Assembly: GCA_013365365.1 (NCBI GenBank)
Contig: JABVXU010000173.1
Span: 41,958-105,957 of the forward strand
DNA: 64,000 nt
Reading direction: 5' to 3'
Source of the DNA: Cruorifilaria tuberocauda
Lineage: Eukaryota > Nematoda > Chromadorea > Rhabditida > Onchocercidae
Shown here one piece after another: positions 39,760-54,419 of the stretch. A model generated the notes under the pieces. The model searched no databases and was not told the origin of the DNA. It was given only the letters and a program-made list of their open reading frames with translations. Made by a program: the position numbers and the translations under genes. Numbering within the stretch: position 1 is the stretch's first letter; every line of letters starts with the position of its first letter.

Positions 39760-42700
39760 TCATTTGATATTTTAATCATTATTACACTAATCAATCTAAT
39801 CAACCCGAAAAGCCTTCATATCATATGAAATATGAGACGGAAATAAATGTAAATTATGAAGAAACATTTCACAAACATGCAGCGTAAATATAAATGCGTG
39901 AAATATAAGACGTAAATGAATACGAATTGCAGCGAAAGTTTTAGCCGCTTCATTACAGATAATATAAATCTAATATATATGATGTATAATATACAACTGC
40001 AGTGCCATTTCAATCATATTTGAAATATTCATTATAACTGTATTACAATTTTTCTGATTACAGTATTCATGATTTTACAGAATAATTATAATTCAAGACT
40101 ACCTTCATGCTAAATTAAGTGAAATTAATAAGTTGACGACTGATAAATGAAATAAAAAACGATGAAGTTAGCATAACTTGTACACAATACGATAATTTTT
40201 ATCATTTCATGCAATTTATGAAAAGAAAACGATGCAGTAAGTTCACTTTCTTCTTTTCTCATTTCAACAATTTTTCGATTCATTTCCTTTCTTCCGCAAT
40301 TTCGTTATCACTCCTAGAATTATATCGGCTTTCTTCTTATCAAGTACAAGTTTGCCTGCTATCACATCTAGTAGTTTTACACAAAAAGGTACCAATAACC
40401 AGCCTGAAACCATATGTGATTTATATGACAAGAACATATTGAATATAATGATATTTGTTATCAATAATCAACAAACAGACTAGAAGTTGTATTTTTCTTG
40501 GATGGAAGATAAGAAAGATGTATGGAACAATAAAGTAAGAATAAATTGAAAAAGGAACATATAATGTTGATCAGCACTTTTTACAGTATCTTTGAATTAT
40601 CTAAGTTAAATTTCCTTTCGCTTTCTTTTTTTTTAAAAACTTAAATTTTAAATTAATTGATATAAACAATATTGCAAGAATGATTTGATGAAATCTATTT
40701 TCAGAAGATACTGTAATGCAATAATCCTTTTGACATTTTACTTCCTTTTCAAAAATATTCTGCAAATTTCAAATCAGTAATGCTTTAAAAAAAAATTAAA
40801 GTTTAATAAGATAATTGTTATGATAAGATGTTAAAAGCACTAATCTTATCAATTTCCCTAACATTGTTTATTTCATACAAAACAAAACATTTAACGAATT
40901 GATTGGAGAAAATTTTTCCATTAAAATTGTAAATTAAAAAAAACTTTACGTAATTTATATAAAATTTATTTTGATTGATAATTTAAAGAGCTTTGAAATC
41001 TAATTTTCGACTTTTCTTTTATCTCTCATTTTCTCTTATAATGCTAATTCCAAAATTAAAAAAAAAACTTTACATGAATTTTTTCAAAAATGAAAATTAC
41101 GACGAATTATGACCAAGCGAGATAACTATTTAAGCGATTAGCACCACTGAAAGCAATCCTTACTTTTTCTATTTTATGTAACAATTGGTTATTTTGTAAA
41201 CAAATACAAAAGATGGTTCGATGGATAACTCTTTTACTTTTCAGTATGCATACGAAAAAGTATAGAAATAAACATGAATATTAATGATAGAGATACGAAT
41301 ATAAAAATTGATATGAGTGAAACTTAAATATAAACAGAATTATTAAAACAAATTCAAATATAAATATAAATATTATCCAATGTATTATAGTTTATATGAT
41401 TATAAGGTAAATGTAAATGTAAATTTTTTTCATGACTAAGCCATCATAGTTTCATTATTAAATTATTATTATATAAGAATAGCAATTTAGCAGTTATAGT
41501 GATTAAATGAATGAAAATTCGTAATTTAGAAAATAGTGATTGAGAGAATATTAGCATGAATTATTGGGTGATGTTGAAAATAGGAGAAAATGAAAGAGAA
41601 GTTCTCTCGGAAGATAAGATTTGCTCTCATTCCTAAAATATCTCGATGTATTGATAATATATCAATTGTAAATTTATAAGGTTAACCTCAATTAATTTAA
41701 TGACAAACAGAAAGAGAAATGACAATAATCATTCAGTAGACGTTGCAATATTTTACAACTGTTTATCATTTCTTGTTCATTTAAATAAAATTAAAAATCC
41801 ATAATAAGTGCTTTTGATTAATTTCATCATACTATTATTATTACGCAAATTAAAATTTTTGTTTGTACGATATAATTATTATATTTTCAGTAAAAAATAT
41901 TAATAGCTTATTATTATTATTATCAGTACTATCGTTAATCGTTATTATTATAGATGAATAGTTATAGGGATTAAATAAATCATTATATAATATTAAGGAT
42001 TTATATAAAATCTTATGGTGAATATAGGACAACTGAAATGAAATTTTTGTATCGAAAAAGGGCAATTTTTCCTGTAAAATTATACATAAAATTGTTTCTT
42101 TTCAATAATCTCTCTTTAATTAATTAGAATTACCTGTCACACTATTCAATTAAACACTTCATATGAGTTTATTGAAATTTAAATTAAACTAAATTCAATA
42201 AATAAGTGGCAGATTTTAAGCCTTTTCTCTTTGGATCATTCAATGCCTAAAGCATTCTCATTGTAAACTGAAAATGACTTCGAATCTTTCGTCGAGATTG
42301 GAAAAGAATTCAAAAGTACATTTTCACAGTTTACTTTACTTTAGCGGCATCTGTTAATTTACTACTCCCTAAAACAATCTATTAGCAATTTCCATCATTT
42401 TTAAAAGAATTTAGAGATATTTTAATTTGTCATTTTCTTTCAGCAATGGATCTCTTGAAACAACTTTTCCTGTACTTTTGTTAGTGTTTCTGTTAAATTT
42501 ATTTTTGAAATCATTTAATTTATCAAATGAATTGTTTTTAGCTTAATTCATCTTTAGTAACGTACTGGTTTTTCAATTTTCAATTATTCACCGATCTGAT
42601 CGAAATGTATTATTTTCTTTTTTCTAAATTCATTAAACTTGTTGTTATGGTTTTAACTCTAAACATTAATTAAATTGAATTCAATTTTAACCCAGATTTG

Positions 42701-42919
42701 AACATAATCGATTTTTAGATTTTTTTTTCGATCAATACTCGTTTATTTTCAAAATGTTTATACGCTTATAATGATTGATATAAACTTCGAAATAGCTAAA
42801 TTTTATCGCTTGAATTGAATTAATTATATAATTGATCAGTTTAGAGGTGAGAAAGTATCAGTTTTGATTTCATTTCTTATTTCAGGTCACAAACTTTAAC
42901 ATATCAGTCAAGATTAAAG
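39760..42919. other. Gene-poor interval upstream of the secreted-protein gene
   Basis: AT-rich sequence with simple (ATT)n-like stretches around 41900-41950 and no supported exon. It includes the presumed promoter of the gene starting at 42920. Confidence 0.4.
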
Positions 42920-44648
42920 ATGCTACCAGCAGTAATTCAGCGTGAAATATACGCAACAATTATTGTTATCGCAGTTGCATTTATCAATTTGGTTACTTCC
43001 ATAGATTTTTCTAAGATTGTTAATTGGGGTAATTAATTTTTATAAGCTTTGCTTTTGTTTTTTGTAAATTTCTTACTTTTTAAATTGCTTATTTTATTGC
43101 TTAAAACAGATTTTCGAAGTTTTAGAAAAGCGAACATTGATATGTTTTGGCGATAATGATATCAAAAATAGCGCTGATTATGGGCCAATTTGTAAGTTGG
43201 CAATTGCTGATAGCTCGAATTTTCTTGAAACCGAATGCTATGATGAAGAATACACGGAGGAATTATTTAGTGAAACAAAGAAAAGTGAATATTTCACCTT
43301 TTTATTTTATTTTTTTAATTTTTGTCATATTAGCTTTACTTTTATTACGTTAGCTTAACTCCAAATTTTTGAATTAAAATAAGATTTGAGTTTTGTTTGT
43401 TTCTTTAAATTGAAATAATTAAACTCCTATGAGCTGAGATAATGAGCAAATGTGAAGCAATTTGAAATCTTTGTACTGATAACATCAAGAGATCGAATAT
43501 CACAATTGAGTCAAAAAATGTACAACAAAAAATAATCGAAAATTCCTGATAATACATTCTCACTGATAATTTTAACCTTCTTTTTAACTTTTTCATATTT
43601 GAAATCAGTTGAATTGATGAATTGATGATTTAAACAATATTTCAAGAAATATTTCCCTTTTTTCAAAGTTTATTTTTCAAAATTTTGTTTTTCAGTTAAG
43701 TGTTATATTTTCTTATTAATTCATATTCAAATATGCATTTTATACAGGAAATATGAGTTTAGGCAGTAATAGAATTTTGCCACGACGTATCCGCACTGTT
43801 TGCAATATACAATGTAAAGGAGCTGATCGTGATTCGGTTATTTCGAAGATTCCAAATTCAGTTCATGAATGTATTCGATGGCTTAATTATAACACTTTGA
43901 GAAAAGGTATTAAGTTTGCCAAATGTGATTAAGGCAGAGAAGGAGGAGATATTAAGAGTAAAGCTTGAAAATTTTGAGAATTCTTCTTGAAAGATTATTT
44001 GCCGATTACTTATTGCAATTTAAAATTATCACAAAGATTAGTGAAAAAGAATGATCAAAAAAATTAAAAACGAACAGTATTTTTCATGATTTCTGTCTCT
44101 TTTTTCAGCTTTGTATTACATTAAAAGTTATATCGATTTCATTTAAAAATTCTCCTACTTTTAGCTATTTTAATTTAATTCAAATTCGCAACTGATAATT
44201 AAACAGTTTTTCTTTTGGTAAATTCGATCTGAAATTAAATTCTAATTTGTTTTTTTTTTATTTTGTCATTTTTAACATTTTAAAAACTGAATTAAATCGA
44301 AATTCGTTCTCCTCTACTGATCTCTTTGATAACGGATCTCTTATCCGTTCACCCTTTAGTGATAACGAAATTTCTTTGCATTAATACAAATATATTCGTT
44401 ATCATGTTTACAAGTCAATTCAAGTACAATGAAAAACCAAGTATTCCATATTACATTCCCATAATCGATTACTTGTTATCGGTAACGATCAATTTACAGG
44501 TGATCAGTGGTACATGTGGAGATCGGGGAAATGTCGCAATGTAACGATAACATTTGAAGTTCATTGTGGTTTTCCAATACAAAATCCAAATAATATCAAT
44601 ATTTTAGCACAAAATAATATTAGCCTTTCAACAAAAATTCATTTATAA
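42920..44648 (+). CDS. Secreted cysteine-containing protein, unknown family (193 aa)
   Basis: Four exons join in phase: 42920-43018 (donor GTTAAT), 43110-43284 (donor GTGAAT), 43748-43906 (donor GTATTA) and 44500-44648. Exon 2 could instead end at 43269 in the same phase. The start lies 34 nt after TTTCAG. The product has an amino-terminal signal or anchor helix (YATIIVIAVAFINLVTS) and scattered cysteines in all later exons: LICFGDN, PICKLA, ECYDEE, VCNIQCKG, ECIRWL, KCRNVT, VHCGFP. It has at least two N-glycosylation sequons (NMS, NVT) and a hydrophilic tail. There is no second transmembrane helix, so secretion is inferred. I recognise no family; eight cysteines after the signal suggest a disulphide-bonded fold. 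A canonical AATAAA lies at 44758-44763, 110 bp after the stop. The exon 1 donor is weak; the stronger GTAATT site four bases on would break the frame. Confidence 0.65.
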
Positions 44649-46916
44649 TTAAAAAAAAGTAAAATTAATTTACTATTTATTACAAAATACTATAAATGTT
44701 CATTGTATTAATAATAATATTTTATTTTGTATGAAAAGAAGGAAATTTTTCATACGAAATAAATCAATATATATATTTCATTATTTATTTATTCGTCTGA
44801 AAAAATATAGACATAAATAGGCTAAGTTAGGAAAATTTTTCAGAAAGCTTAATAAGGAATCAATTTTATCTTAATTAATAAACAAGCAAGCATGGAATAG
44901 ATTATATAACAGATTAGCATGAATTCAATTATTTACAATAAACTTAAAATAATTCAATCAGTTAGAATGAGAAAAAAATGGGAATAAGAAGATAACATGA
45001 AATCATGTGAATAATATAAAATAGACTTTTTATCATTCATTTCAATTATCCAACTAATAAGAAAAAGAGGAAAAAAATTTAAAAACAAGAAAGAAAAGTA
45101 AACAAGAATTAGGTTCCATGCATAATATGTAATTAACTGAAATCCGAAATGTAAAAATACTTGTAGAAGTTTCTATCTTAAACATTCTTCTCTAAAAAAT
45201 TATCAGTTAAAATATCTATGACTACGTTTAAGTAAAATCTTACTTATTCATTTAAGTTTGTAACTTTCATAATTTTTGATGCTTTTGTTCCTTTCTAATG
45301 TCCAATTAATCGTAAAAGACAAAAAGTTCAGTTCTCAGTTTAATCTCATTTTAATAACAATTTCTACTTCTACTTTTCCTTATTTATCAATAAAGATATC
45401 TATAAATCATTTACTGATAACTGTATTTCTAATATGAAGAAAAATAAAAGAACTTTTCACTATCATTCGAATGTGCTAAAGTAAACTTCTTCCAAAACAA
45501 AGTAAGAATACAAAGTTGTGGTAGTAACAAAACTTATTAGCTTCTTTGCCCTTTGCACTTTGACAAGATCATTTGGATGATAGCTTTTTATTCAATTAAT
45601 TAATTTAAGGAAATTCAAAATAATAAACAGGTAGTATAATATTGTACAATATAGCAGCGCGAAAAGTGACCGTTTCTGAACACGAACTGTATTTTATTGG
45701 AATGAAAGCTAAAGAAGAAGCGAAAAACAATAGTTTATAATTTTTTAATTTCAGGTAACGATTTAAATACATCTTTAGTGCGTGATCTGTTTAACTTTTT
45801 GAATTTTTTCACTTCTGATTTTATTTTTGTAATTCATACTTCAATTAATATGCTATTTGTATATCATATAAATAAAAAGTATTTTCAAAATCAGGAAAAA
45901 AACTTTTTTTATACTATCTAATTGATACAAGAAAACCGAAACCGATGAAGTCGTGTATTAAAGTTATACTACTAATAATAGGTATTTGTAATTAATATTG
46001 TATTATATGTGGAAAGTAAATATTCCAGCACTTAATAAATGTAATAAGTAATTAATTTGATATTAATAAAGTAACTGAAAATAAAACTGATTAAATTTAT
46101 AAATGAAAATGAAATTCTTCCATTTGAATAATATGTTATCGATAACATTTCCATTAATTAAAGTTAATTTATCAGAACAGAAATATATATTATGTTTGTT
46201 TGTAGATGAATCGTCTCAGAAACTGACAAACTTTCCTATAAGTGCTTTAATTTCACTTTTGTAAAAACTTTTCTGAAACTTTTTTTACCGAAGAAAGAAT
46301 AACAAAACATACCGTGTGACATGAAATAGAAAAGAGATGAATAAATGCTGAAAAAATTAATTAATAGTTTCAAACGTAATACTTAAATATACTTAAATAC
46401 AAATTAAATTAATTGCCATGCCCTATAATACAAAAATTAAAAAAAAAGAAATGTCAATCATCGAAATTGTTATTGATTAAAGTAATTAAGCGATAAATCT
46501 TAATGAGACAAATGGCTATAAATGATAATTTAAATTAATTTCAATCTTTTTCTATTTCTTCTAATTACTTTTACTGTTAACTAATGGATTGCATTATCAT
46601 TCAGTCATAATATTAACGAATATAAGATATACTGAATTGCTTATACCTAAATTCTACACATGCAATTATCATCGCTTGCAATGTAAGATTATGAATTTTA
46701 AATTGCTAAGCAAATTTTGAAGGAAAAAAAGTACGATAATCGCTGAACAACTGTATTGTAATTGTTGAAGCTTGACAATAGCAATAGCAGCATTCAATTC
46801 ATTAAAAAAATCAAAGACGAAAATAAAGTTTAGAATAAATCGCATCATATTTAATGTGATGCATAAAAATTATTGTTTGTTATAAGTAACATTCTGTAAT
46901 ATCCCAATAATACTGT

Positions 46917-46984
46917 AAATATTATCGATTGATTGTTGCAATGTTAAGCCTGAAAATCAGGAAATAATTCCATTTTTGAAATTT
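46917..46984. repeat. 68-bp dispersed repeat, copy 1
   Basis: This 68-bp segment matches 53495-53562 in the same orientation with only two substitutions (C to T in copy 2). Its centre holds CCTGAAAATCAGG, a 5-bp stem with a 3-nt loop. In copy 2 one of the substitutions (TCAGG to TTAGG) disrupts that stem. It has no coding potential. Confidence 0.85.
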
Positions 46985-49900
46985 AACAACACTTATCTTA
47001 CATTTTAAACAAATTCAAACTAGGAATTAAATATTCATTTGATTATTTCATTTTCTTAATTCTTTATGATACAAAATAAATTTGATAAAAAATGAAAATG
47101 CTGAAATGTAAATGAGTGGTGGAGATTTTCTTAAATTCTTAAATTGTTATAACTAATCTATAAGAAGAAGAATTGCGAATTTTGATCATTTATCAAACGA
47201 TATTATATGATTTGCTGTGTGATTGCAAATCCATTTTATGCATTGCTTCGGGATTTGCTCATGCACTAAATTCTCTAATTAATTACTGCTAATGCATTAA
47301 CAGATTAATTAATTAATTCGTTGAAAATAAGCTGTATCAAATTTTATGTATAATTTCTGATTGATAAAGTTTATTTCATTTGCTCTTTTCGCGATTTTTA
47401 TAGATTTGTAACTTATTTTTCTTATTTAGAAGAAAAATATAAAATTAAGAAAATGTTAATAAGTGAAAATGAATTTATTAATTTTATGATAGCATTTGTC
47501 CAATTCTATCATTCTAAATTGAATTCGTTAACTTTCGTCAAATTGAGAGAAATAAAATTGAACTATATTTTTTAAACTTACCATTAGCATATACTTTGAA
47601 TATGATTAAAAAAGAGTTGAAACGACAGTTAAGGAATACCATCAATTTAAATTACCATAATTAGTTAAAATGGAATAATTACGCCAATTATACTATGCAA
47701 TCTAAAATGCATTTCAAAATGAAAAATCGAATAATAGGATAAATACAAAACGTCGTATGCTATTGATTAGAAAAAAAAGAAAAATTGTTAGAATTAAATC
47801 TCAATTAAGGTAAGGATAGGGAGAAAAGACAAATTAAGCATAAATTAAGAAAATTTTGGACGAACAAAAGTTTTTAAAACTTTTTTAAGGGATAAAATGC
47901 AATTTTAAGTATAAATGTAATTCTTATTAAGTATAAAAGTTATATATCACTTTCGTCATCCTATGACATACGCGAATTAAAACGAACAATTTGTAATACG
48001 AAAATTACTTCTCTCGATTCTCTGATAAACATGACAACGAATTCCGGTAATAAAAGCATTAAATGGAAATATAGTTTAATTAATTATTCCTAAATGGAAG
48101 GAATAAGTATGAATGCATATTCGAATCAATTTAATCTCTAATGAATTAATAAAGATTAGTTGAGGAAACGATTTTAGAAAAGAATATTTGATAAACTTTC
48201 AATAAATAATAAAAGAACAGATGTATTCTATCTAATTAATTGAGTAATTTAGAAAAATCGAGAAAAAGAAGTCAAGATACTTACGCTAAATAAATAAATA
48301 AATAAACCGTATGTTTATCTTCGTGCTTCTTTCCACTCATAAATATTTCATTACAAGTTTATAATACATTATGAATATTTCATACTATATCAAACATTTG
48401 CTGCAAAACAAATGAATACAATTCGAAAAATAAACCAATTAATTAAACTTTCGTCAATTTTTCTTTCAAAATTAAAGTATTGACGAAATGATAAGATTTA
48501 CCCAATCCCAATTTACTCAATTTACCCAATCATTTAACTACAGTAATAATAATGATAAAAGATGTATGTACTAAGTAAGGTAAGTGTAGAATGATAACGA
48601 TTGTCCCTGTTAATGATTTAAAAAATAAAAAAGTTAAAAGAAAGAATTTAAATTCAGCATATCAAAAATCGAATCACTAATTAATTCGTTGATGAATGGG
48701 AAAAATTTTTGTACTTCCAACTTACTGAATGGAATATACTTGTAAGGGACACGAAGATTTTTGAATTTTCTGCCACACTAATAGTTCATTTAACAAAGAA
48801 ATGAGCTTATCAGTGATAAAAATTATCAGTATTAGTATTGAGTAATGTTAAAATAATTGAGGCTAATGTTAAAGAACTAAAATGATTAGGATTTTTGATT
48901 GTTAATGGATTTCATTGCGGAATAAAATGATTTTGATCAATGCAAAAAATCAGGAGAAATCTTTTTCCTTTCATTCCATACAATTTTGAAAAAAAATTTT
49001 TTTTAATTTAACTTTTTTATGTAAAAAGGAAAGAGAAAAATCAAAAAAATATATCGAATAATAAATGTCCAAATAAAATTGATTGATTTCAAAAAAACAA
49101 AAAGATAAGATAAGAAAATGAGAAATGAAATGGGAGAAAATGATTTGATTGAAATTTCTCTTTAGAAGAAAGAGAAGAGAATGAAATGAATATCGTAATT
49201 TTCACATAAATATTTCTCTTTCCCTTTCGATTAGTAAATAGATTTGTTGATGAATTGGATGGTATTTGAACTACTTGTTTTTTTTCATTTAATAAAAAGT
49301 AAAGCGAGAAATGCGAGAAGTGAAAGATGCTAAGGTAAATGCTAGAGTTAAATCCTGATCATTTTCAAAAATTGTAACTATTATGAAAATGATTTCTAAG
49401 CTTTTTTTAATAGATATCACTGATAAGCTTATAATTTGTGAAGAAGTAATAATAAATCAAAAAATTAAAGAATGTGTAAAAGCATGAATTAATTAAGAGT
49501 TATTGATCGCTACGTTGTTTCATTTGGAAGTTTGATAATAATTTTGTAACGGATAATTCATTTAAATGAAATTTGTTGATAAAGGAAGGAAATGATCAGT
49601 GATCATTGAATTATTGATGATATGGAGGAAAATGTTAAGAAAGAAAAGAAAATTTCTACTGATAAAATGATTCGAATGATAAGAAATGAAATGAAATTGT
49701 AATCTTATTAATGAAGTAATAGCAATAAACAAAATAGTTTGATGATTGTTTTAAGATATAAAGTCTTTCATACAATATCTGATAACATCTCATTACTGCT
49801 AGCATTAGCACTTCTTTATTTTTTTTTAAATTCACTAATTTCCTTTGTTCTTTTTAAATTTATTAATTGCTTTAATATTTTTTGCTTTTTGTTAAATTCA

Positions 49901-52460
49901 ACCATTTCACGTTTTTTATTTTTCTATGAATTTCACATTTTTTTTTTGTTCTTTAATCGCATCAATTCCACGTTCCTTCTAAATTTTATTCTTTTTTTTC
50001 CATTTTATCAAATCAAATTCTCACAGACCGAAGTTTATCAATGCTCGCTGCTAATGATTATTTGACAAGTTTTAATTGACAAGAAATCTACAGAAGTATG
50101 GATTTGGTATTTAGTCATAAATTGAAACCTTGCTTTGAAAGCTTATACAATCATTAAGTAACATAGCCATAATTATATCATGCTATTAAGTCAAACTGTC
50201 ATAGTAAATCATACTATTTTGAAGTTTATCAGCACTTCGATAGAATTTTATGAATTTCAAAAATTATTTATGAAAATTCTCAAATGGGAAAATTGGAAAA
50301 ATAAAAAGGAATAATTCTGGATAAGTTTAAAATAACTTTGAATGATTGATGAGGGATGGATGAAAAGTGAAAAGTTTTCTAGCGGTTTGATCGTTAGATG
50401 TATCCTTATACTTACTACTACATAGGCATTCTTATCCGATATCTTATAAATCTCATATTCCATACTCTCATTCATATTATGCTATCAGGATAAATAATGC
50501 CCAGCTCATCTGGAGAAGTAAGTCATGACAAGGAGATACAACTGCGAACCAGCCAGATGTAATTCAATTGCATTGAAAACATGAATATATTAATACGATT
50601 GATAGTTGCTATTAACATTCGGCAGATTGAAAGTTATGATAATAACTTACTCTTGTTAAGAGTTTGTGATGAGAGAAAAAAAGAAATGATGTATACAATG
50701 AACTGTAACCACCGTTACTTTTTTCTTTCTATTGCATTGGACTGTTTAAACTTACTCCTTTTATTCGATTACCTAACCCAGCAATATTAGTTTTATCAAT
50801 CAATTTGAAATTGAAACTTTTTTCGAAGAGAATTTAATTTGGACAATTCAGAAATTCTGTAAACGATGATCAATGTACATATTGTATATTCCTTTTTCAT
50901 TCTATTCATTCTTCATCGTCCCATATATCCTAAATCTATTTTTTTTCATCTAAAAAAAGCACAACTTCTAATTTCCTATTATTGATAACAAATATCATCG
51001 TAATCAGTATAACATTACTCATATAAGAACACATCACACCTGGCTAGTTCGTAAAAATCATACATTCTTCTTACAAAACTGCCAAATTAAGCAGCGCTAT
51101 CAAATCAATTACGGGGAAATGGTGCGAGTCTAAACAGCTAAGAACTTTTAATTTTTCAATTTCAAATTCTTATTTCTTTAATTTTTAATTTTAAATAGAT
51201 TTACAATAAATATGTCTTCCATATTATGCAATACAAACATTACTATAATTAATCTAATGATTATTAATTATCAATTATCATTTATTAGATTAGATTTCAA
51301 AAATTCTCACATGAGATTCATTGGTAGAGAGAAAACTGAGTTTTTTTTCCCATCGAAAAACAATAATTTTTTTGACGGTCCAACTTTAGGTACTTTCTCA
51401 GTAGCAACTGACGAACACAGAATTTGATTAATTGTACCGAGTGGAAAGTATGACCAACTGACCAGTCCATGTTGATAAGGCTATATGGTCAAGCTTAAAT
51501 TGACTGTAGGAATAAATGCTGTTAATAGCAAATGGATAAGATTATTGTCAATGGAAAAGAAAGAATTTATTATCTCTGATATGACCAGGATGAATGAATG
51601 GAGGAACAATGAAGCAAAAATTTATAATTTGCTTATATTTCCATTGAAAATAATTGACATTAAAGGTCGGTTTAAGTGCAAATTATCTTTCTTTTTTAAG
51701 TTATCAGAATTGTTTTCATATTGAGTGATACTTTGTTGTAAGTTTTTAAATAAATTTGAGCCGGCATTGGAACTGACTTTGTAAATTTAATTACTTTCCC
51801 TTCTCTTTAATTTGAAACATTGCTTATGTTTCAATGAAAGCAATTGAATTAAAGTTTAAAAGTGAAAACTAAATTCTAAATTTAATGTATGAATCCCTGA
51901 AATCAGAGCATTAAATAATTTTTTGAATAACTATTAATTAAAATTTAAAAATTTTCGCCAAGTCAAATAAAAATACAAAATTAATTAAAAATGAAATAAT
52001 GTAAATAATGAATGAATTGACAAGCGATTCTAAATACTTTTAATTAAAATAACATATCTCTAAAAACAGTATCACTAAAAATATGTTCTATAAAATTTCC
52101 ATAATATAAATTTAAAGTTATATAAATTTAAAATAAAAATCTTACCGTATATCCTTTAAAAAAAGAATATTTTAATATTACATAAAATTATTTAATAGAT
52201 TTTTCGAAGTACATTCTAAAAATTGCTGTAAATATTAATAATTTAACTTTGAAGAATTGAAAGGATTAAAAAAGCTTAACTCTGTTCAATCTTCACATTA
52301 TACAAATATATGCATGTCTGTACACACATATATATTCTTTCGCTATCTATCCATCCGTTCTTATCAGTAATCTTTTCTCAGAAAAAAAACAATGCTATAA
52401 TCTCTCAATCCGCCCATTACTAATAGCAAGTATTACAAAGATAAATGTAAACTGGTTTAC

Positions 52461-52543
52461 CAGCAAACCGTTCCGGTTGACTGGTTCGCGTGGCACATCT
52501 TTCATCAATGCTACCATGTGTAGCTTGAAAGGTTTCACTTCAT
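52461..52543 (-). other. Candidate orphan exon
   Basis: On the minus strand a long T-tract ending in AAG precedes an 83-nt open stretch followed by a GTAAAC donor. It encodes (D)EVKPFKLHMVALMKDVPRE and then PVNRNGLL, more balanced and GC-rich than its surroundings. No in-phase partner exon was found nearby: a lysine-rich open stretch at about 51300-51410 (-) is in the wrong phase. It is a weak call. Confidence 0.2.
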
Positions 52544-53494
52544 CTTGACGATAAAAAAAAACGAAAAATGAAAAAATCCAAAAAAAATCATGCACGCTGC
52601 ACCCCATTTAATCCCCCATCGCACCTCTGCACTATACTAACCACAGCACTCTGCACTCCATAAAGAAAAAAATCCAAAAAAAATCGAAAAATGATCAAAA
52701 ACGTCAAGCGTTCTAAGTAACCCTCACATGGTTGCGTGAGGATTGCTTCACCATTAACCGTCAACCATTTTGTTAAATTTCTTTTTCAAGATTACGTGTA
52801 TTACGTGTAATCTCGACATTTTACATTGTATTAGAAAAGTTGAGTTTGCTTTTTTCCAAAAAAAGATGAAAACTTGATTTTTTATACTTACTCCATTTTA
52901 TGAGAGTTTATCAAGTTTTTTAAAGGTTATTTCATATTTTGTTCAATCTTTTCATTTAAATTCATTCAGTTTATCTTTTCCATTCCTCAGATCTAACACA
53001 TTTATTGTCTGATCAGATTTATAATGGATTATTGCATGATCAGTCTATCAAATTGTGCAACGTTTCATTTTCTTTCATGTGATAAAAATAAGTGAATGAA
53101 TGGTAAATATCAATAAAGATAATACTGTTCCTCTTTGTTATCATTTGGATAAAATCAGTTGGATCAACTGGATCAATTAATCGATTGGATAAAATTCCTT
53201 CCACTCTGTCCGTTCTATTCTGCTTATCATATCGCTTCTTATCATCGTACAACTGTTTCTTGGCTTCTTATCAGTCTGGCTACCTGTCTGTGTGTGTATT
53301 GAGGTGATGTACACTGACAGACAGATAAATTTGTTAATGCTAAATATTCCAATTCACTTTTTATCATCTTTAAACAAAGAAAACTAACCTTTTAATGAGT
53401 CAATAAGATGCAAAATCAATAAGATTTTTTTTAATTTCACTTTCTTTCCGTTGCTTATGTCATTATTTGATTTTCTTGTTTGCAAGCTATTTGC

Positions 53495-53562
53495 AAATAT
53501 TATCGATTGATTGTTGTAATGTTAAGCCTGAAAATTAGGAAATAATTCCATTTTTGAAATTT
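53495..53562. repeat. 68-bp dispersed repeat, copy 2
   Basis: Second copy of the element at 46917-46984, 6.6 kb away in direct orientation, 66 of 68 bases identical. Sequence similarity stops abruptly on both sides. Confidence 0.85.
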
Positions 53563-54419
53563 GAATGAACAAGTTAAATTAAGAAGGAATATCTAATAGC
53601 TTAATAGCAACTATCTAAACAAATGCTATTAAGTTTTTTCTGAATGAATGAGTGTCGAAGGTAACAATGTTCAATCTGAGTGGTACATTAAAGGTGCTAA
53701 TTTTACTGATGTAATATGAATAATTGAAGTCAACAAACAATTTAAAGGAAAAAGGGGAAGACGTGACAGATGCGTGTACTACGTGTATTATGTAAGTAAG
53801 TGGAAAAATTCCCGAACGTAATCAGTGTCGTTTGGTTTCAGTTATGAGAGATTTGGTACTTTCCAGGTTCCACTCATTTATTTGGATTTGATGATTGATT
53901 CTAATTGTAAGAAGTTAAAAAAAGTACATAGTGACTAAACTATCAGATTTGATTTTCATCATAGAAGTTTATATCCGCTTAGACATTTCTCAGATTTTGT
54001 GTATTTACAAACTGTAATTGAAAATTTTGAAAACAAAAGAGATTTTAGTACAATATCAGTCAATAACAGTGGTACAAAAGTTTTTCAGAAATAGATCAGA
54101 AGTATTTGTATCCTAAAAGATTATCAATCGATGCTATTAGAAATTGATTTATCATAAATTAAGTGTGAAATAGAACAAAAAATACACCGTTTCATCTCTT
54201 TTTTAGATTTTTTAAATCTTCGTTAAACTCAGATAAACAGAGAGTAACTGAGATATTTCCGGTATAATTGCTTGTTTCCGGTTGAACTCATCTCAAAGTT
54301 AATTGAATCAGATAATCATTCATACATATCATTTATGCAGAATAAAACTACTTCATTCACGCTATTCTAACTGTCATTTCATTCATCGTTGACATTTATC
54401 ACTTTTGATTTATTCATCT

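Noticed and set aside
43147..43353. 68-codon frame over exon 2 of the secreted-protein gene
   Set aside because: Shadow frame of exon 2; the other frame keeps phase with exons 1 and 3 and holds the cysteines.
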